Source: Chitinophagaceae bacterium (GTDB lineage Bacteria > Bacteroidota > Bacteroidia > Chitinophagales > Chitinophagaceae). Taken from it: 64,000 bases of DNA. The DNA lies in assembly GCA_022843585.1 (NCBI GenBank), contig JALHNJ010000014.1, forward strand, positions 1 to 64,000, read 5' to 3'. Shown one piece after another: positions 10,723-20,762 of the stretch (positions are counted from its first letter, which is position 1; every line of letters starts with the position of its first letter). The notes beneath the pieces are model-generated. The model saw only the letters and a list, made by a program, of their open reading frames with translations. It did no database searches and was not told the origin of the DNA. The translations under genes and the position numbers were made by a program.

Positions 10723-11355
10723 ATGAATTATTTTGTAAAAACTCCCTGGTGGTTGAAGAAGTTGTATCCGCAGCGGCTATGGAGTGTTGATACAAAAGAA
10801 AAAATCATTTATCTCACCTTTGATGACGGGCCACATCCAATTGCTACTCCTTTTGTACTCGATGAGTTAAAGAAACATAACGCAAAAGCTACTTTTTTTT
10901 GCATCGGTAAAAATGTGGTTGATCATCCCGTTATTTATAAAAAAATTTTGGAAGAAGGGCATGTAGCAGGCAATCATACCCAACATCACCTGAACGGATG
11001 GAAAACAACCAAGGATGATTACCTGGCCAATATTGCGGAAGCTTCAACGCATATTAAGTCCAATCTCTTCAGACCACCTTATGGACGAATTCGTTCATCG
11101 CAAGCCAGGCAAGTAAATGTTGTTTTGAAAGATAATTCCTCAAAAATTGTAATGTGGGATGTATTAAGTGGAGACTTTGATGAGGAGTTAACTAACGAAA
11201 GCTGTCTTAAAAATGTAATTGGAAATGCAGGTGCAGGTTCAATTATTGTATTTCACGATAGTGAGAAAGCTTTTGCAAAATTGCAATTTGTTTTGCCGGA
11301 GGTGCTTCAATTTTTTACCGAAAAAGGCTTTGTTTTTCGGTCTTTACAGCCTTAA
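10723..11355 (+). CDS. Polysaccharide deacetylase (NodB homology) family protein
   Basis: 'YLTFDDGPHPIATPFVLDEL', 'HTQHH', 'FRPPYGRI'. Confidence 0.9.
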   Translation: MNYFVKTPWWLKKLYPQRLWSVDTKEKIIYLTFDDGPHPIATPFVLDELKKHNAKATFFCIGKNVVDHPVIYKKILEEGHVAGNHTQHHLNGWKTTKDDYLANIAEASTHIKSNLFRPPYGRIRSSQARQVNVVLKDNSSKIVMWDVLSGDFDEELTNESCLKNVIGNAGAGSIIVFHDSEKAFAKLQFVLPEVLQFFTEKGFVFRSLQP

Positions 11356-11383
11356 AAAAATCGGTTCGGGTATAAAAAAGTTA

Positions 11384-11412
11384 GGGCCTGGGTAGAAACC
11401 CTGGCCCGTTTT
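11384..11412 (+). terminator. Intrinsic (possibly bidirectional) terminator
   Basis: gggcc-t-gggt agaa accc-t-ggccc followed by gttttt, between convergent genes. Confidence 0.7.
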
Positions 11413-11460
11413 TAATCCGTACCCTATGAAAACTGGTTTAAAGGTATAATAATTTTTTAA

Positions 11461-12357
11461 TTACCGCAAAGTAATTTGTCTGGAAACTCCGTTTATTGTT
11501 ACCACGGCAAGATTGTCGCAAGTGCCGTTTCCGAAGTCCAAAACTGCCACCCACGGGCCATTGGTATTCGTATTGCGGCGAACAGTACGTATTTTCCCTC
11601 TTACTATCCAGCGGCAATTAAACCTTTTAAACAGGGGTTCAATAATATTTGACTCCCAGGCTGCTATCAATCTGCCCCTTTGCACACGGCCATTTGCAGA
11701 ACCCTCAATTTTAAATACATCATCAAGCGGAACAAATGGAGTGGAAAGGCCTTCCAGTTGGGTTATCACTTTATGGTTATTCCATTCTATAAAATTGCCA
11801 CTTGGCTTTGTTAGTTTGGCGTTTGTAACGTCAACCGTAAACTGGCGGGTAGTATTTGAAGAGCTGGTATTTTCAATTTTATGGGTGCCTTCCACTTTAA
11901 TGGTGTCAACATAAAAGCCATCAAATGTGGTAGTTGCTATAGAACCCGGATTCAATAATCTACCGGTATAAACAGTAATAATTTTACCTCTTCTGTAATG
12001 ACCATCAAGTCCTCTGCATGGAGTTGGACCAAAGTCAATAACCACTTTTACAGGGAATAGATCAGGAGGATTTAGCCTTGTAACAGTAACTGTATAACAG
12101 GGGTTAGGGTTTACACGATCAAGGCTACCAACACCTTCCATTCCCACTTCATCATTTACTCCCATTGTTTCATCAAACACTTCGTTGAAAACAATTTCTG
12201 CCTCCGCATCCGCTTCGCTGGTAAGAACAGATGCTTCCTGTTGCTCTAATTCTTCAGCACTATCGAGGCTATTTTCTTTTTGGCAGGACACTACTAATAA
12301 CAGAGAGGAAAAAAGGATTACAGTGAGAAGTTGATTAAAACGGAAACAGGGTTTCAT
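11461..12357 (-). CDS. Hypothetical lipoprotein
   Basis: Lipobox-like 'LLLVVSCQKENS' after signal sequence. Confidence 0.65.
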   Translation of the reverse strand: MKPCFRFNQLLTVILFSSLLLVVSCQKENSLDSAEELEQQEASVLTSEADAEAEIVFNEVFDETMGVNDEVGMEGVGSLDRVNPNPCYTVTVTRLNPPDLFPVKVVIDFGPTPCRGLDGHYRRGKIITVYTGRLLNPGSIATTTFDGFYVDTIKVEGTHKIENTSSSNTTRQFTVDVTNAKLTKPSGNFIEWNNHKVITQLEGLSTPFVPLDDVFKIEGSANGRVQRGRLIAAWESNIIEPLFKRFNCRWIVRGKIRTVRRNTNTNGPWVAVLDFGNGTCDNLAVVTINGVSRQITLR

Positions 12358-12465
12358 AAACGCAGTTTTAGAAATTTAATTAATTAACGGCTATAGGATG
12401 GTGTTTATTGATGAAAGTTTAAAGGTTTCTTAAATTTTTTTACAGAGTTTTGCAGTTGAAAAGCA

Positions 12466-13239
12466 TTGAAAATGACGCTGATAGACACCCATTCGCATAT
12501 TTACCTGCCCGAATTTGAGCCGGAATTGGCAGAAATGCTGAAAAGAGCCGAAAAAGAGGGAGTTGGTAAAATATTAATGCCGGCGATAGATTCTTCTACT
12601 CATCAGCAGATGTTAGATCTGGAGCAAAGCCGGCCGGATCAATGTTTGAGTATGATGGGGCTGCATCCTTGCTATGTAAAAGAAAACTTTAAGGAGGAGC
12701 TTGCCATTGCCAGGGCTTATTTGGAAAAGCAACATTTTAAAGCAGTAGGAGAGATCGGTCTGGATTTTTACTGGGATAAAACTTTTACCGAACAACAATA
12801 TGCTGCATTCAAAGAGCAAATTGGGTGGGCTTTGGAGTATACTATTCCAATCGTTATTCACTCCAGGGAGTCTACGGATGAGTGTATTGAAGTGGTAACT
12901 GCCCATCAAAAAGGACAACTTACCGGAGTGTTTCATTGTTTTTCCGGCGATGCAGTGCAAGCACAAAAAATTATTGACCTTGGTTTTTATCTTGGAATAG
13001 GTGGAGTTGTGACATTTAAAAATTCAGGACTTGATAAAGTGATGGAGTCGGTAGGTTTAGAAAATGTAGTATTAGAAACGGATGCGCCTTATTTAGCACC
13101 AGTGCCTTTCCGGGGTAAAAGAAATGAACCATCGTATTTAAAATATGTGGTGGAAAAATTAAGTACTCTTAAGAATATATCTACAGAGGAAGTAGCAAAA
13201 ATAACAACTGTGAATGCGGAGAAATTATTTGGGTTATAA
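12466..13239 (+). CDS. TatD family hydrolase
   Basis: 'LIDTHSHIYLPEF', 'AVGEIGLDFYWD', 'VIHSRES', 'FHCFSGD', 'LETDAPYLAP'. Confidence 0.93.
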   Translation: MKMTLIDTHSHIYLPEFEPELAEMLKRAEKEGVGKILMPAIDSSTHQQMLDLEQSRPDQCLSMMGLHPCYVKENFKEELAIARAYLEKQHFKAVGEIGLDFYWDKTFTEQQYAAFKEQIGWALEYTIPIVIHSRESTDECIEVVTAHQKGQLTGVFHCFSGDAVQAQKIIDLGFYLGIGGVVTFKNSGLDKVMESVGLENVVLETDAPYLAPVPFRGKRNEPSYLKYVVEKLSTLKNISTEEVAKITTVNAEKLFGL

Positions 13240-13278
13240 ATCAAAACCCGCCTATATAATAACTATGGCGGGTTAGGT

Positions 13279-13300
13279 GCGGAGACGAAGGGATATGAAC
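13279..13300 (-). other. Left attachment-site remnant (decayed copy of tRNA-Ser 3' end)
   Basis: gcggagacgaagggat (13279-13294) identical to 55594-55609 at the 3' end of tRNA-Ser(GGA). Confidence 0.7.
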
Positions 13301-13350
13301 TGATTCATTTCCCAACTGTGTATCAATAAATTAATATCTTTTGAAACCTG

Positions 13351-13370
13351 CTACTCCACGAATTACGCAG
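13351..13370. repeat. Candidate integrase arm-type site, left copy
   Basis: ctactccacgaattacgcag, 19/20 identical to 55460-55479. Confidence 0.55.
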
Positions 13371-13588
13371 TCGATATTAACATTTATAAGAACTAAACAA
13401 CTTATATAAAGGTAAATAAAATTTTTATTGACATATAAAAAGTAGAAATATTTTTTCGCATTTTTACCATCGCATTTTTTCTTTCTCACTTACCATTTTT
13501 CCTGACTACTACCATCCTAACACTTTATTCTGTACATCCCATAGTTGTTAAACTATATAATTATATACTTTTAAGAAAAGGAAAGTGT

Positions 13589-14305
13589 ATGAAAGATTAT
13601 GTGAGAATGATAAAGTCATTTGTTCTGTTTGAATCTCCGCTACAGGTAAATGTGATGCAACATCAGTTTGCAACTATTCAGGATTATTTTCAGCAACAAT
13701 ATCCTTACTGGAGTTTTATGGCCACCCGAAAAAAACTTATTTATAATTTTTGGCTACGTCATGTCGGTTGTCATTTCTTACTTGTTGTGGGAATAGCTTC
13801 GCTTGTGATAGTTCCCACAATTAATGACGGATATATATTCTTAGCATCTATTATTTTGGGAGGTTTGATGAGCCTGTTCTCAATTTTGTTGTTTCGATAC
13901 TGGCCTGCTTACTATGCAGATTTCCTTCCAAAGCTTGATACTATTATCGCAGAACAGGAGTTAATCAAAATGCAGGAAGCAGAATTAAAAAAATGTAAAC
14001 GATCACAGTTTTCTATCCCTGCCCTTAGTATCATTTTTTATGTATTTTGTAAGGCAACAGTTACTCCGACGCTACCGGGCAATGATAATTCAGCGGAATT
14101 ATTAAATGGACTTTTCGGGGCTGATAAGGATAAGCTTAAACAGAATCTTTCACGTCTTTATAAAATTTCTTCTCTGTCAGTAAAGGAACGGGCAGAAATG
14201 CAAAAAGGAATCGATACTGCCAGGAATTTTTTTATGGCGATTAATTTACTTGCAGCCGATAACATCCTTGATCAACTGGAACTAAAGATGCAAAAAAATA
14301 ATTAG
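13589..14305 (+). CDS. Hypothetical membrane protein
   Basis: ORF with two TM-like stretches. Confidence 0.5.
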   Translation: MKDYVRMIKSFVLFESPLQVNVMQHQFATIQDYFQQQYPYWSFMATRKKLIYNFWLRHVGCHFLLVVGIASLVIVPTINDGYIFLASIILGGLMSLFSILLFRYWPAYYADFLPKLDTIIAEQELIKMQEAELKKCKRSQFSIPALSIIFYVFCKATVTPTLPGNDNSAELLNGLFGADKDKLKQNLSRLYKISSLSVKERAEMQKGIDTARNFFMAINLLAADNILDQLELKMQKNN

Positions 14306-14408
14306 TGCTGTCCCTTTCTGAAACAGTTTCATTCATCCTTTAAAGTCTAAGTGTACTTAGCTTCTTCTTTTTTTACAGTTGTAGTAGGTTGCAAGCCTAA
14401 AACGAAAA

Positions 14409-14744
14409 GTGATGAAAGAATCTGTGAGCAATGGTAACCTGGTTACCCCCATTCTATTCCCTTATGACCCGCAACAGTTCTGGCAACAAATCCGCCAGAT
14501 AATTAAAGAAGAAGTAAGCAACGGTGAAAAATCCCGGCCTCCACTTCCTGCGTATGATACGCCGGGCATGACCTACAAACCCCTCTACAAGATTGCTGAA
14601 GTCTGCCTAATCTTCCATATTACAAAACCCACTATTTATGAATGGGTGAAGCTCGGAAAACTAAAACCATTTAAGATCCGCTCCCGGGTTTATTTTCTCT
14701 GGCAGGATATTCAAGCATTATTACAACCTCAATCATCAATATAA
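14409..14744 (+). CDS. Helix-turn-helix (excisionase-like/MerR-like) DNA-binding protein
   Basis: 'YKIAEVCLIFHITKPTIYEWVKLGKLKPFKIRSRVYF'. Confidence 0.8.
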   Translation: MMKESVSNGNLVTPILFPYDPQQFWQQIRQIIKEEVSNGEKSRPPLPAYDTPGMTYKPLYKIAEVCLIFHITKPTIYEWVKLGKLKPFKIRSRVYFLWQDIQALLQPQSSI

Positions 14745-14753
14745 AATACATAT

Positions 14754-15698
14754 ATGCAGGAAAAGATTTTGTGCAGCCAGGTCAACCAGATGGATATGAT
14801 CGACTACTTGGGAAAACTAGGATTTCGTCCTACAAAAGTTGTCAATAATGATTATTGGTTTCTTTCTCCATTAAGAGAAGAAAAAACAGCCTCCTTTAAA
14901 GTAAACCGTGCTCTCAATTGCTGGTATGATCATGGTGTATCTATAGGCGGCACCTTGGTTGATTTTGGCATATTATATTATAGATGTACCGTAAAGGAAT
15001 TGCTATCCCGGTTTGAAAATGATAAAGGAATGATTTTTACTTTTCACCCGCAAAAAAGTAAAATTTCAGGTGAAAGAAAAGGCGTCAGTAATCGTCACGG
15101 GAAGATTGATATACTCAACTCTACTGAAATAACGGACCCGACACTCCGCAACTATTTGCACGGTCGCAAGATCCCACTACCAGTTGCCAATAGATATTGC
15201 TCCCAGGTTGCCTTTGAATTACACGAAAAAAAACATCTTGCAATTGGATTCAAAAATGATAGAGACGGATATGAATTAAGGAACTATTATTTTAAAGGAA
15301 GCAGTACACCAAAAGAACCACGTTTAATTGTTCAAAAGGACACAAACGACTTACTGGTATTTGAAGGATTTTTTTGCTTCCTTTCTTACATGGCTGAAAA
15401 ATTTATTCGGGATAAAAATATTATTGAGCTGCCAATTGTGCAGGCCAGTACTCTTGTATTAAACTCTATTGCTTTTTTTGAAAAAAGCCGGGATTTAATG
15501 GAAAGACATGAGCAGGTGCATTTGTTCTTGGATAACGACAGGATGGGAAAAGAGTGTACTGCAAAAGCATTGAAGTGGTCGTCAAAATACTTAGACCAGT
15601 CTCATCACTACAAAAACCATAAGGACCTCAATGAGTCATTAATTAAATCCGAAAACCCTGTACAAAAACAAACTCAGCGGAAAGGATTGCGTCCCTAA
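14754..15698 (+). CDS. Primase-like protein (CHC2-type N-terminus, Toprim C-terminus), mobile-element type
   Basis: 'DYWFLSPLREEKTASFKVNRALNCWYDHG..GGTLVDF'; 'LFLDNDRMGK' Toprim-like. Confidence 0.8.
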   Translation: MQEKILCSQVNQMDMIDYLGKLGFRPTKVVNNDYWFLSPLREEKTASFKVNRALNCWYDHGVSIGGTLVDFGILYYRCTVKELLSRFENDKGMIFTFHPQKSKISGERKGVSNRHGKIDILNSTEITDPTLRNYLHGRKIPLPVANRYCSQVAFELHEKKHLAIGFKNDRDGYELRNYYFKGSSTPKEPRLIVQKDTNDLLVFEGFFCFLSYMAEKFIRDKNIIELPIVQASTLVLNSIAFFEKSRDLMERHEQVHLFLDNDRMGKECTAKALKWSSKYLDQSHHYKNHKDLNESLIKSENPVQKQTQRKGLRP

Positions 15699-15707
15699 TT
15701 TTTCAGG

Positions 15708-15749
15708 AGCCAGCTATGTTTCTCCTTCGTCGAAACGCTGGCTTTTTTC
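15708..15749 (+). terminator. Hairpin plus T-run after primase gene
   Basis: agccagc (15708-15714) / gctggct (15737-15743) followed by ttttt. Confidence 0.5.
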
Positions 15750-15816
15750 ATCCCGCCGTGCCGGACGGGATTCAAAAAGATCGATTGTGCTTATACAAAA
15801 AAAGTAAAAAGAAACC

Positions 15817-16179
15817 GTGAGTATGAATAAGGGAGGACGACCAAAAAAAGAAAACAAACGAAGCCAGCAGCTTGCTGTAATGTGTACGATTGCGGAGAGA
15901 AAGATTATCGAAGACAAAGCAAAGCTCCTGAATATTTCTATCTCGCAGTACCTGCGGGAGATCGGTTTAAGCGGGCAGGTTGATATAAAACTAGAGACAT
16001 TTCCGAGGGAGATTTTGCTCTTTACCGCAACACTAAATCACCTCGCTTCAAACATGAACCAGGTCGCTAAAAAAAGGAACCGCATGGATGAATTAAATGC
16101 GATGGAAAGAGCTGGATTAACAGTGCTTGCAACAGGCATAAAACAACTCGCATTCGACATCAAAAAGCAGCTCCAATGA
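15817..16179 (+). CDS. MobC-like plasmid mobilization relaxosome protein
   Basis: 'GRPKKENKR...ISISQYLREIGL...LNHLASNMNQVAKK' upstream of relaxase. Confidence 0.8.
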   Translation: MSMNKGGRPKKENKRSQQLAVMCTIAERKIIEDKAKLLNISISQYLREIGLSGQVDIKLETFPREILLFTATLNHLASNMNQVAKKRNRMDELNAMERAGLTVLATGIKQLAFDIKKQLQ

Positions 16180-17096
16180 TTGGCAAAGTAATAGTTGGAA
16201 AATCGCTCCGTGGTTGTTTGCTTTACTGCCTTGATAAAAAAGAGGCGCAGGTACTAGATCATAATCTCTGTGGAGGTAATACAAAGGAAGTTTTACAGCA
16301 GATGAAGGAGGTAAGAAACCTCAATCAAAATGTATCAAGACCGGTGCAGCATGTCACAATCAGTATGGCAAAGGGTGAACGATTAAGTGACGCAGATTTG
16401 GTGAAACTCGCTGAAGAATGTGCCAGGGAAATGGGCTTTGATAAGAACCAGTTTGTGGTGGTACAGCACCATGATACCGAGCACCAGCATATACATATTG
16501 TCATCAACCGGATCGGCTTTGACGGGAAGACATTAAGCGATAGCAATAATTATAAAAAGATGGCCCAGTTCTCCCGGAAGATGGAGGAGAAATTTCGCTT
16601 AAGAAAAGTACAGAACCCGCGCAAGTTCCAGACACAGGCAGAGCGGCAATTACCAAGGCTTGATAGCCGTAAAGAAAAGCTGAAACAGGACATCAAAGAA
16701 TCGCTATCTAAGGCAAAGAATTATCAGGATTTCCATCGGCTGATGAACCAGCGTGGTTATAAACTGGAGAAAGGAAGAGGGATGGCTTTTACCGATGATA
16801 AGAATTTGCGGATAAAAGGGAGTGAACTAGGTTATTCGTTGGCCACGATTGATAAGATCCTTACGCAGAAAATGGAAGTAAAGAGCATTATAATCCAAAA
16901 ACAAACGCATGATAATGAACAAAAGAAAAAAATAAAAGAAGGGCTCGCCAAAAAACAATTTCCAGGCCTACTTCATAAGCATTCTGTAAATCAGGAAAAT
17001 ATGTTGGATGTACTGACGGAGAAGACCGACTACGAGGAAAATATTAACCAGGAACTCAAAAAGAAACAACATCAAAGAAGGAGGCTGAATTTATGA
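16176..17096 (+). CDS. Relaxase/mobilization nuclease (MobA/VirD2-type)
   Basis: 'VVQHHDTEHQHIHIVINRIGFDGKTL' HxH motif; 'VQHVTISMAKGERLSD'. Confidence 0.88.
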   Translation: MIGKVIVGKSLRGCLLYCLDKKEAQVLDHNLCGGNTKEVLQQMKEVRNLNQNVSRPVQHVTISMAKGERLSDADLVKLAEECAREMGFDKNQFVVVQHHDTEHQHIHIVINRIGFDGKTLSDSNNYKKMAQFSRKMEEKFRLRKVQNPRKFQTQAERQLPRLDSRKEKLKQDIKESLSKAKNYQDFHRLMNQRGYKLEKGRGMAFTDDKNLRIKGSELGYSLATIDKILTQKMEVKSIIIQKQTHDNEQKKKIKEGLAKKQFPGLLHKHSVNQENMLDVLTEKTDYEENINQELKKKQHQRRRLNL

Positions 17097-17461
17097 TAAC
17101 CAATGAAGAAATAAAAGTAGTGTTGACTGAATTATTAGAAGAACAAAAACAGGAAACCTTGGCCAATGGAGAAATGATTGCCCTGCTCAAAAAAATGACG
17201 GAGAAAATGGAGTTGATCACGCAGCAAAAATCGCCGTCACAAACCATCATAAAACATCATCACCATGTCCGCTCTTCCGCCATCATTACAATCGCATTTG
17301 CTATTACGATCGTGATACTGACTTGGCTGTATGTAAACAAGCAAGCTCCCGATAATTTGATGAAGGCGGGTGAAAAGAAAAAATCATCCGCTGCAAAACA
17401 AGACCCTGCTCCGATCAAAAAAATTAAGAAAAAAACTGGTAAACATAAAGTTGAAGGGTAG
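17093..17461 (+). CDS. Hypothetical protein with one TM segment, downstream of relaxase
   Basis: 4-nt overlap with relaxase gene; 'SAIITIAFAITIVILTWLYV' TM. Confidence 0.6.
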   Translation: MITNEEIKVVLTELLEEQKQETLANGEMIALLKKMTEKMELITQQKSPSQTIIKHHHHVRSSAIITIAFAITIVILTWLYVNKQAPDNLMKAGEKKKSSAAKQDPAPIKKIKKKTGKHKVEG

Positions 17462-17585
17462 ATGGGAAAATGCCCACCAGTTTCTTTATACTTTATTTTT
17501 CTTCAGAAGTGTATTCTTAAATCATAAATTTATATGTTACCTGTAATATTATTCAACTCTTCAGCACCTACTAACAATAAAATCA

Positions 17586-18440
17586 ATGCCAGTAAAAACT
17601 ACTCTAGATTGGAAAACCTATGAATCAATTACAAAATACATTTACGAAAGTTTAGGTAGTAAAGCTGGCGTTAAAGTATTAGGTTATGGAAATATTTGTA
17701 AAGTTTCGGGTAAGTCAGGAATCAATCATCAAATTGACATACTGACTTCTCACTCTGATGGAATTAATTCTTACCGGACTGCTATTGGATGTAAGTATTG
17801 GAATGAAAAAATAAGCAAAGACATCGTAATGAAAATTTACAGTATCGTTGAAGACGCAGGCATAGAGAAAGGTGTGATAGTTTCAAAAAATGGGTTTACT
17901 AAGGACGGAGCTGAATATGCCAAACATAAAAACATCAGCCTGGTCGAACTAAGAGAAATAGAAGAAACGGACTAGGAGATAAACCAAAGACGGCTTCAGA
18001 TCGGTATACATCTCTCTGTCAACGTTACTCATATCCAGCCCGAAATATTGGGTGCAACAATAGAATACGCTAAGGAAGAAGGTGCCGATAATGAGCCTAT
18101 CCATATTTACCAAACTACCATAGAGCTCTCCAATGGAAATCGAAGACCATTTGCCGAGTTCACAACCATCTTTCAAGATGAACTTCATACACAAAACAAG
18201 ATCGGCGATACTATTACAAAGCGATATGAAGTCCCGGATGGAAGCTTGATACATACAAAAAATAGTACCCCCAGAGAAATTAAAGGAATAATTTTTAAAG
18301 ATGTCTTAAATCAGACTAATACAAATACCAATCGCCAATTCTTATTAGAAGACAAGGTGTGGTTACTGATGAAATCCATTTTTGAAGGAATGACTTTTAG
18401 TATAACAGAAGCTGGTTTGATTGTAGAGAATAAGAAATAG
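17586..18440 (+). pseudogene. Mrr-like restriction endonuclease-family gene split by in-frame TAG (17973-17975)
   Basis: ORFs 17586..17975 and 18048..18440 share a frame; no other stop between 17976 and 18440; PD-(D/E)XK-like 'HQIDIL...AIGCKYW'. Confidence 0.7.
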
Positions 18441-18707
18441 AGAAATACTGCTGGTGATATTGGTTTGATGGTGTGGGAATGTAGGATTGATAAGGAAGAT
18501 GGTAAGTTATAGAAACAAAAAAAGGCCGGCATAGAAATGCAGCCCCGTTTTAAAATCCAATATCCTATGAAAAACCGAGGTAAAGATATTGCCGGGTATT
18601 GACAATTTCAAACTTTATAAATTAAATATCTAGTGAATTAAAAATTATTTTATCTTAATGGCTGCTACTATAACTTACTTGTTATGAGAAACCCGAATGA
18701 TTGTGAG

Positions 18708-18731
18708 CCCTCCCTGACCGGAGGGTTTTTT
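18708..18731 (+). terminator. Intrinsic terminator
   Basis: ccctcc ctgacc ggaggg tttttt. Confidence 0.7.
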
Positions 18732-18939
18732 ATTGATATCGTATTTTTCCAATTCAAGATTCAGGAATTTTTCTCTTGTTCGGTATAACTGCTACTCATA
18801 CATTTGTGCCAGAAGTTGATTGATAAATATTATTAAATCCAATATCCAAACCAGAAGAACTATCGATCCAATCCTTTTAAAGACCCCTCCAATATCGGTC
18901 AGCTTCTTCTTTTACACTTTTTCATGAAAAACATATACT

Positions 18940-18964
18940 GCCTGCTGAAAAGCAGGCTTTTTTT
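18940..18964 (+). terminator. Intrinsic terminator
   Basis: gcctgct gaaa agcaggc ttttttt. Confidence 0.7.
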
Positions 18965-18981
18965 ATTCAACTACATGATAT

Positions 18982-19320
18982 TTATTCAAGTGAATTTTGT
19001 TCCAATACTTTTTCAATCGTTGCATTTACCAGTTCGTTGTCAAAGGGTCTCCTGATAATTGCATCAGCGTAACCTGCTAATTCAGCATAATCGGACAATA
19101 GAATTATAGCGATATGCTGTGAGTTTTTATTTTGCTTGCAATCCCTGCAGAATTTTCTTGCATTCAAATTTTCCATCTTATCGTCAATGATAATCAGCGA
19201 TGGGCGAAGTACGGCTATCGTTGTCCATAGTTTAGATGTATTGCTGATCAAATGAACCGTATGCCCATTCTGCAACAGAGGTAAGCCAGGTATTGTACCT
19301 GCAATCAAAATAACAGCCAT
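18982..19320 (-). CDS. Response-regulator receiver-like protein, orphan
   Basis: 'LRPSLIIIDDKMENLNARKFCRDCKQ..HIAIILLSDYAE....DAIIRRPFDNELVNATI' receiver-like pattern. Confidence 0.5.
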   Translation of the reverse strand: MAVILIAGTIPGLPLLQNGHTVHLISNTSKLWTTIAVLRPSLIIIDDKMENLNARKFCRDCKQNKNSQHIAIILLSDYAELAGYADAIIRRPFDNELVNATIEKVLEQNSLE

Positions 19321-19507
19321 AGGTGATGTGGTTGGTTTGGTTTCGAAGTTGGTGGTTAAACGGGATTGCCTGGATTATCTTGTTATTGAAATCTAAATGA
19401 ATGTATAAAGTGTTGGTTGTTGAAACACGAATAGGCAAACAAAAAAATCGAGTTCCTTGACTCTATTTCGGAATGGACAGGTTTAGCTATAATTTTGCAA
19501 CTGTATT

Positions 19508-20644
19508 ATGATAGTATCTAAAAATGTCCGTTGTAACAATTGCGGCAGAGAATATAGGCTTCGCTATAGTGTTGGAAATAACTTTCCTCAATCCGCAAGT
19601 TTCTATTGTAAGAAATGTGGAGATAGCTTAACATTTGGCACCTCTGACGGCTTGGCCCCTATTTCACAAGGACTTACAATTCTTGAGGGGTATTTTGAAG
19701 CTGAGGTAATTAACCTTCATCCAGAAATTCCGATTGACCCTGACAGGGAAACAGATAAATTCTATTTTCCAAATCTGGAATTCATGAATAAGGACATGGC
19801 TAAAGACAATTTTGTCGGGTTTAGAAGAGCCCAAATCAGCAATGTTCTGTACTATCAGAAATGGAAAGCGATTGCTGATGATTTCAGATTGTTAGTAGAA
19901 GAGCGATGGGATATTTTGGTTGATAAATATAAATTAACCCAATCAGAAGTTGAAAAGAAAATAGTGGATGAAGTATTTGACACTTGTGTAATATTTTTGG
20001 AAGGACGATGGGAACAAATATACAATGAAGTACTACAGGCTCTTAATGCGGCAAAGAAATCTCCGGATTATCTCAGATTGTTGAATTTTTGGGAACCTTA
20101 TAAGCAGGAGTTTTTTTCACATAAATTGTACGAATTGATGAGGCAGTATCATGACGTTTCGGATTACCTTCTTCCAACACTGCTCTCTCAAAAACTAGGT
20201 CACAAGCCTGAGGGATTGACTTCGTCAATTAAATGGGAAAAGATTGAGAAAGTATATGGGGATTTTTATGAAGTATTTGGTGACTTATTGATCATTCCAG
20301 CTTGTATCAACAATCTATTGGCCAGGAATAATTATGAACTTTTCCAAACTCCAAATTTTACAATCAGCAATTTTATTGAAACTGATAAAGCGGGGAGGTG
20401 TAAAAATTTTCTTACTAATTTACAATTAGCTCCTTTAGGTGACTTCTACAATGCGTCACTGCGTAATGGTACTCACCACAAAACAGCTCGTATCAATAAA
20501 GGCAAACAAAAAATTGTATTGAAAACAGGAAAAGGAGGTAAGAGTGAAGAGGTTTGGTCGTTTGTTTCGTACACAGAATACTGTAATGAAATTTATGTGC
20601 GTTGTCTGATACTGAGTTTAATATTTCGGAAAGCGTTTAGCTAA
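19508..20644 (+). CDS. Hypothetical protein with N-terminal zinc-ribbon (CxxC...CxxC)
   Basis: 'VRCNNCGREYRLR...FYCKKCGDSL'. Confidence 0.55.
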   Translation: MIVSKNVRCNNCGREYRLRYSVGNNFPQSASFYCKKCGDSLTFGTSDGLAPISQGLTILEGYFEAEVINLHPEIPIDPDRETDKFYFPNLEFMNKDMAKDNFVGFRRAQISNVLYYQKWKAIADDFRLLVEERWDILVDKYKLTQSEVEKKIVDEVFDTCVIFLEGRWEQIYNEVLQALNAAKKSPDYLRLLNFWEPYKQEFFSHKLYELMRQYHDVSDYLLPTLLSQKLGHKPEGLTSSIKWEKIEKVYGDFYEVFGDLLIIPACINNLLARNNYELFQTPNFTISNFIETDKAGRCKNFLTNLQLAPLGDFYNASLRNGTHHKTARINKGKQKIVLKTGKGGKSEEVWSFVSYTEYCNEIYVRCLILSLIFRKAFS

Positions 20645-20762
20645 TTGATCGTGGTAGTTGTCTGCGTAGCCGGACAATACGTTATTTTTTGAAATGAAAA
20701 GACGGATGATTTTTCATCCGCCTTCTATGTACTGAGTGACAATGCCGATAGTAAGTAATGGT

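Noticed and set aside
13279-13370. A second tRNA-Ser gene at the left island end
   Set aside because: Only the 3'-end-like 16 nt is intact; acceptor partner and anticodon arm are absent, so it is an att remnant, not a tRNA.
18982-19320. Full two-component system
   Set aside because: Only a receiver-like ORF is present with no histidine kinase nearby; kept as an orphan, low-confidence call.
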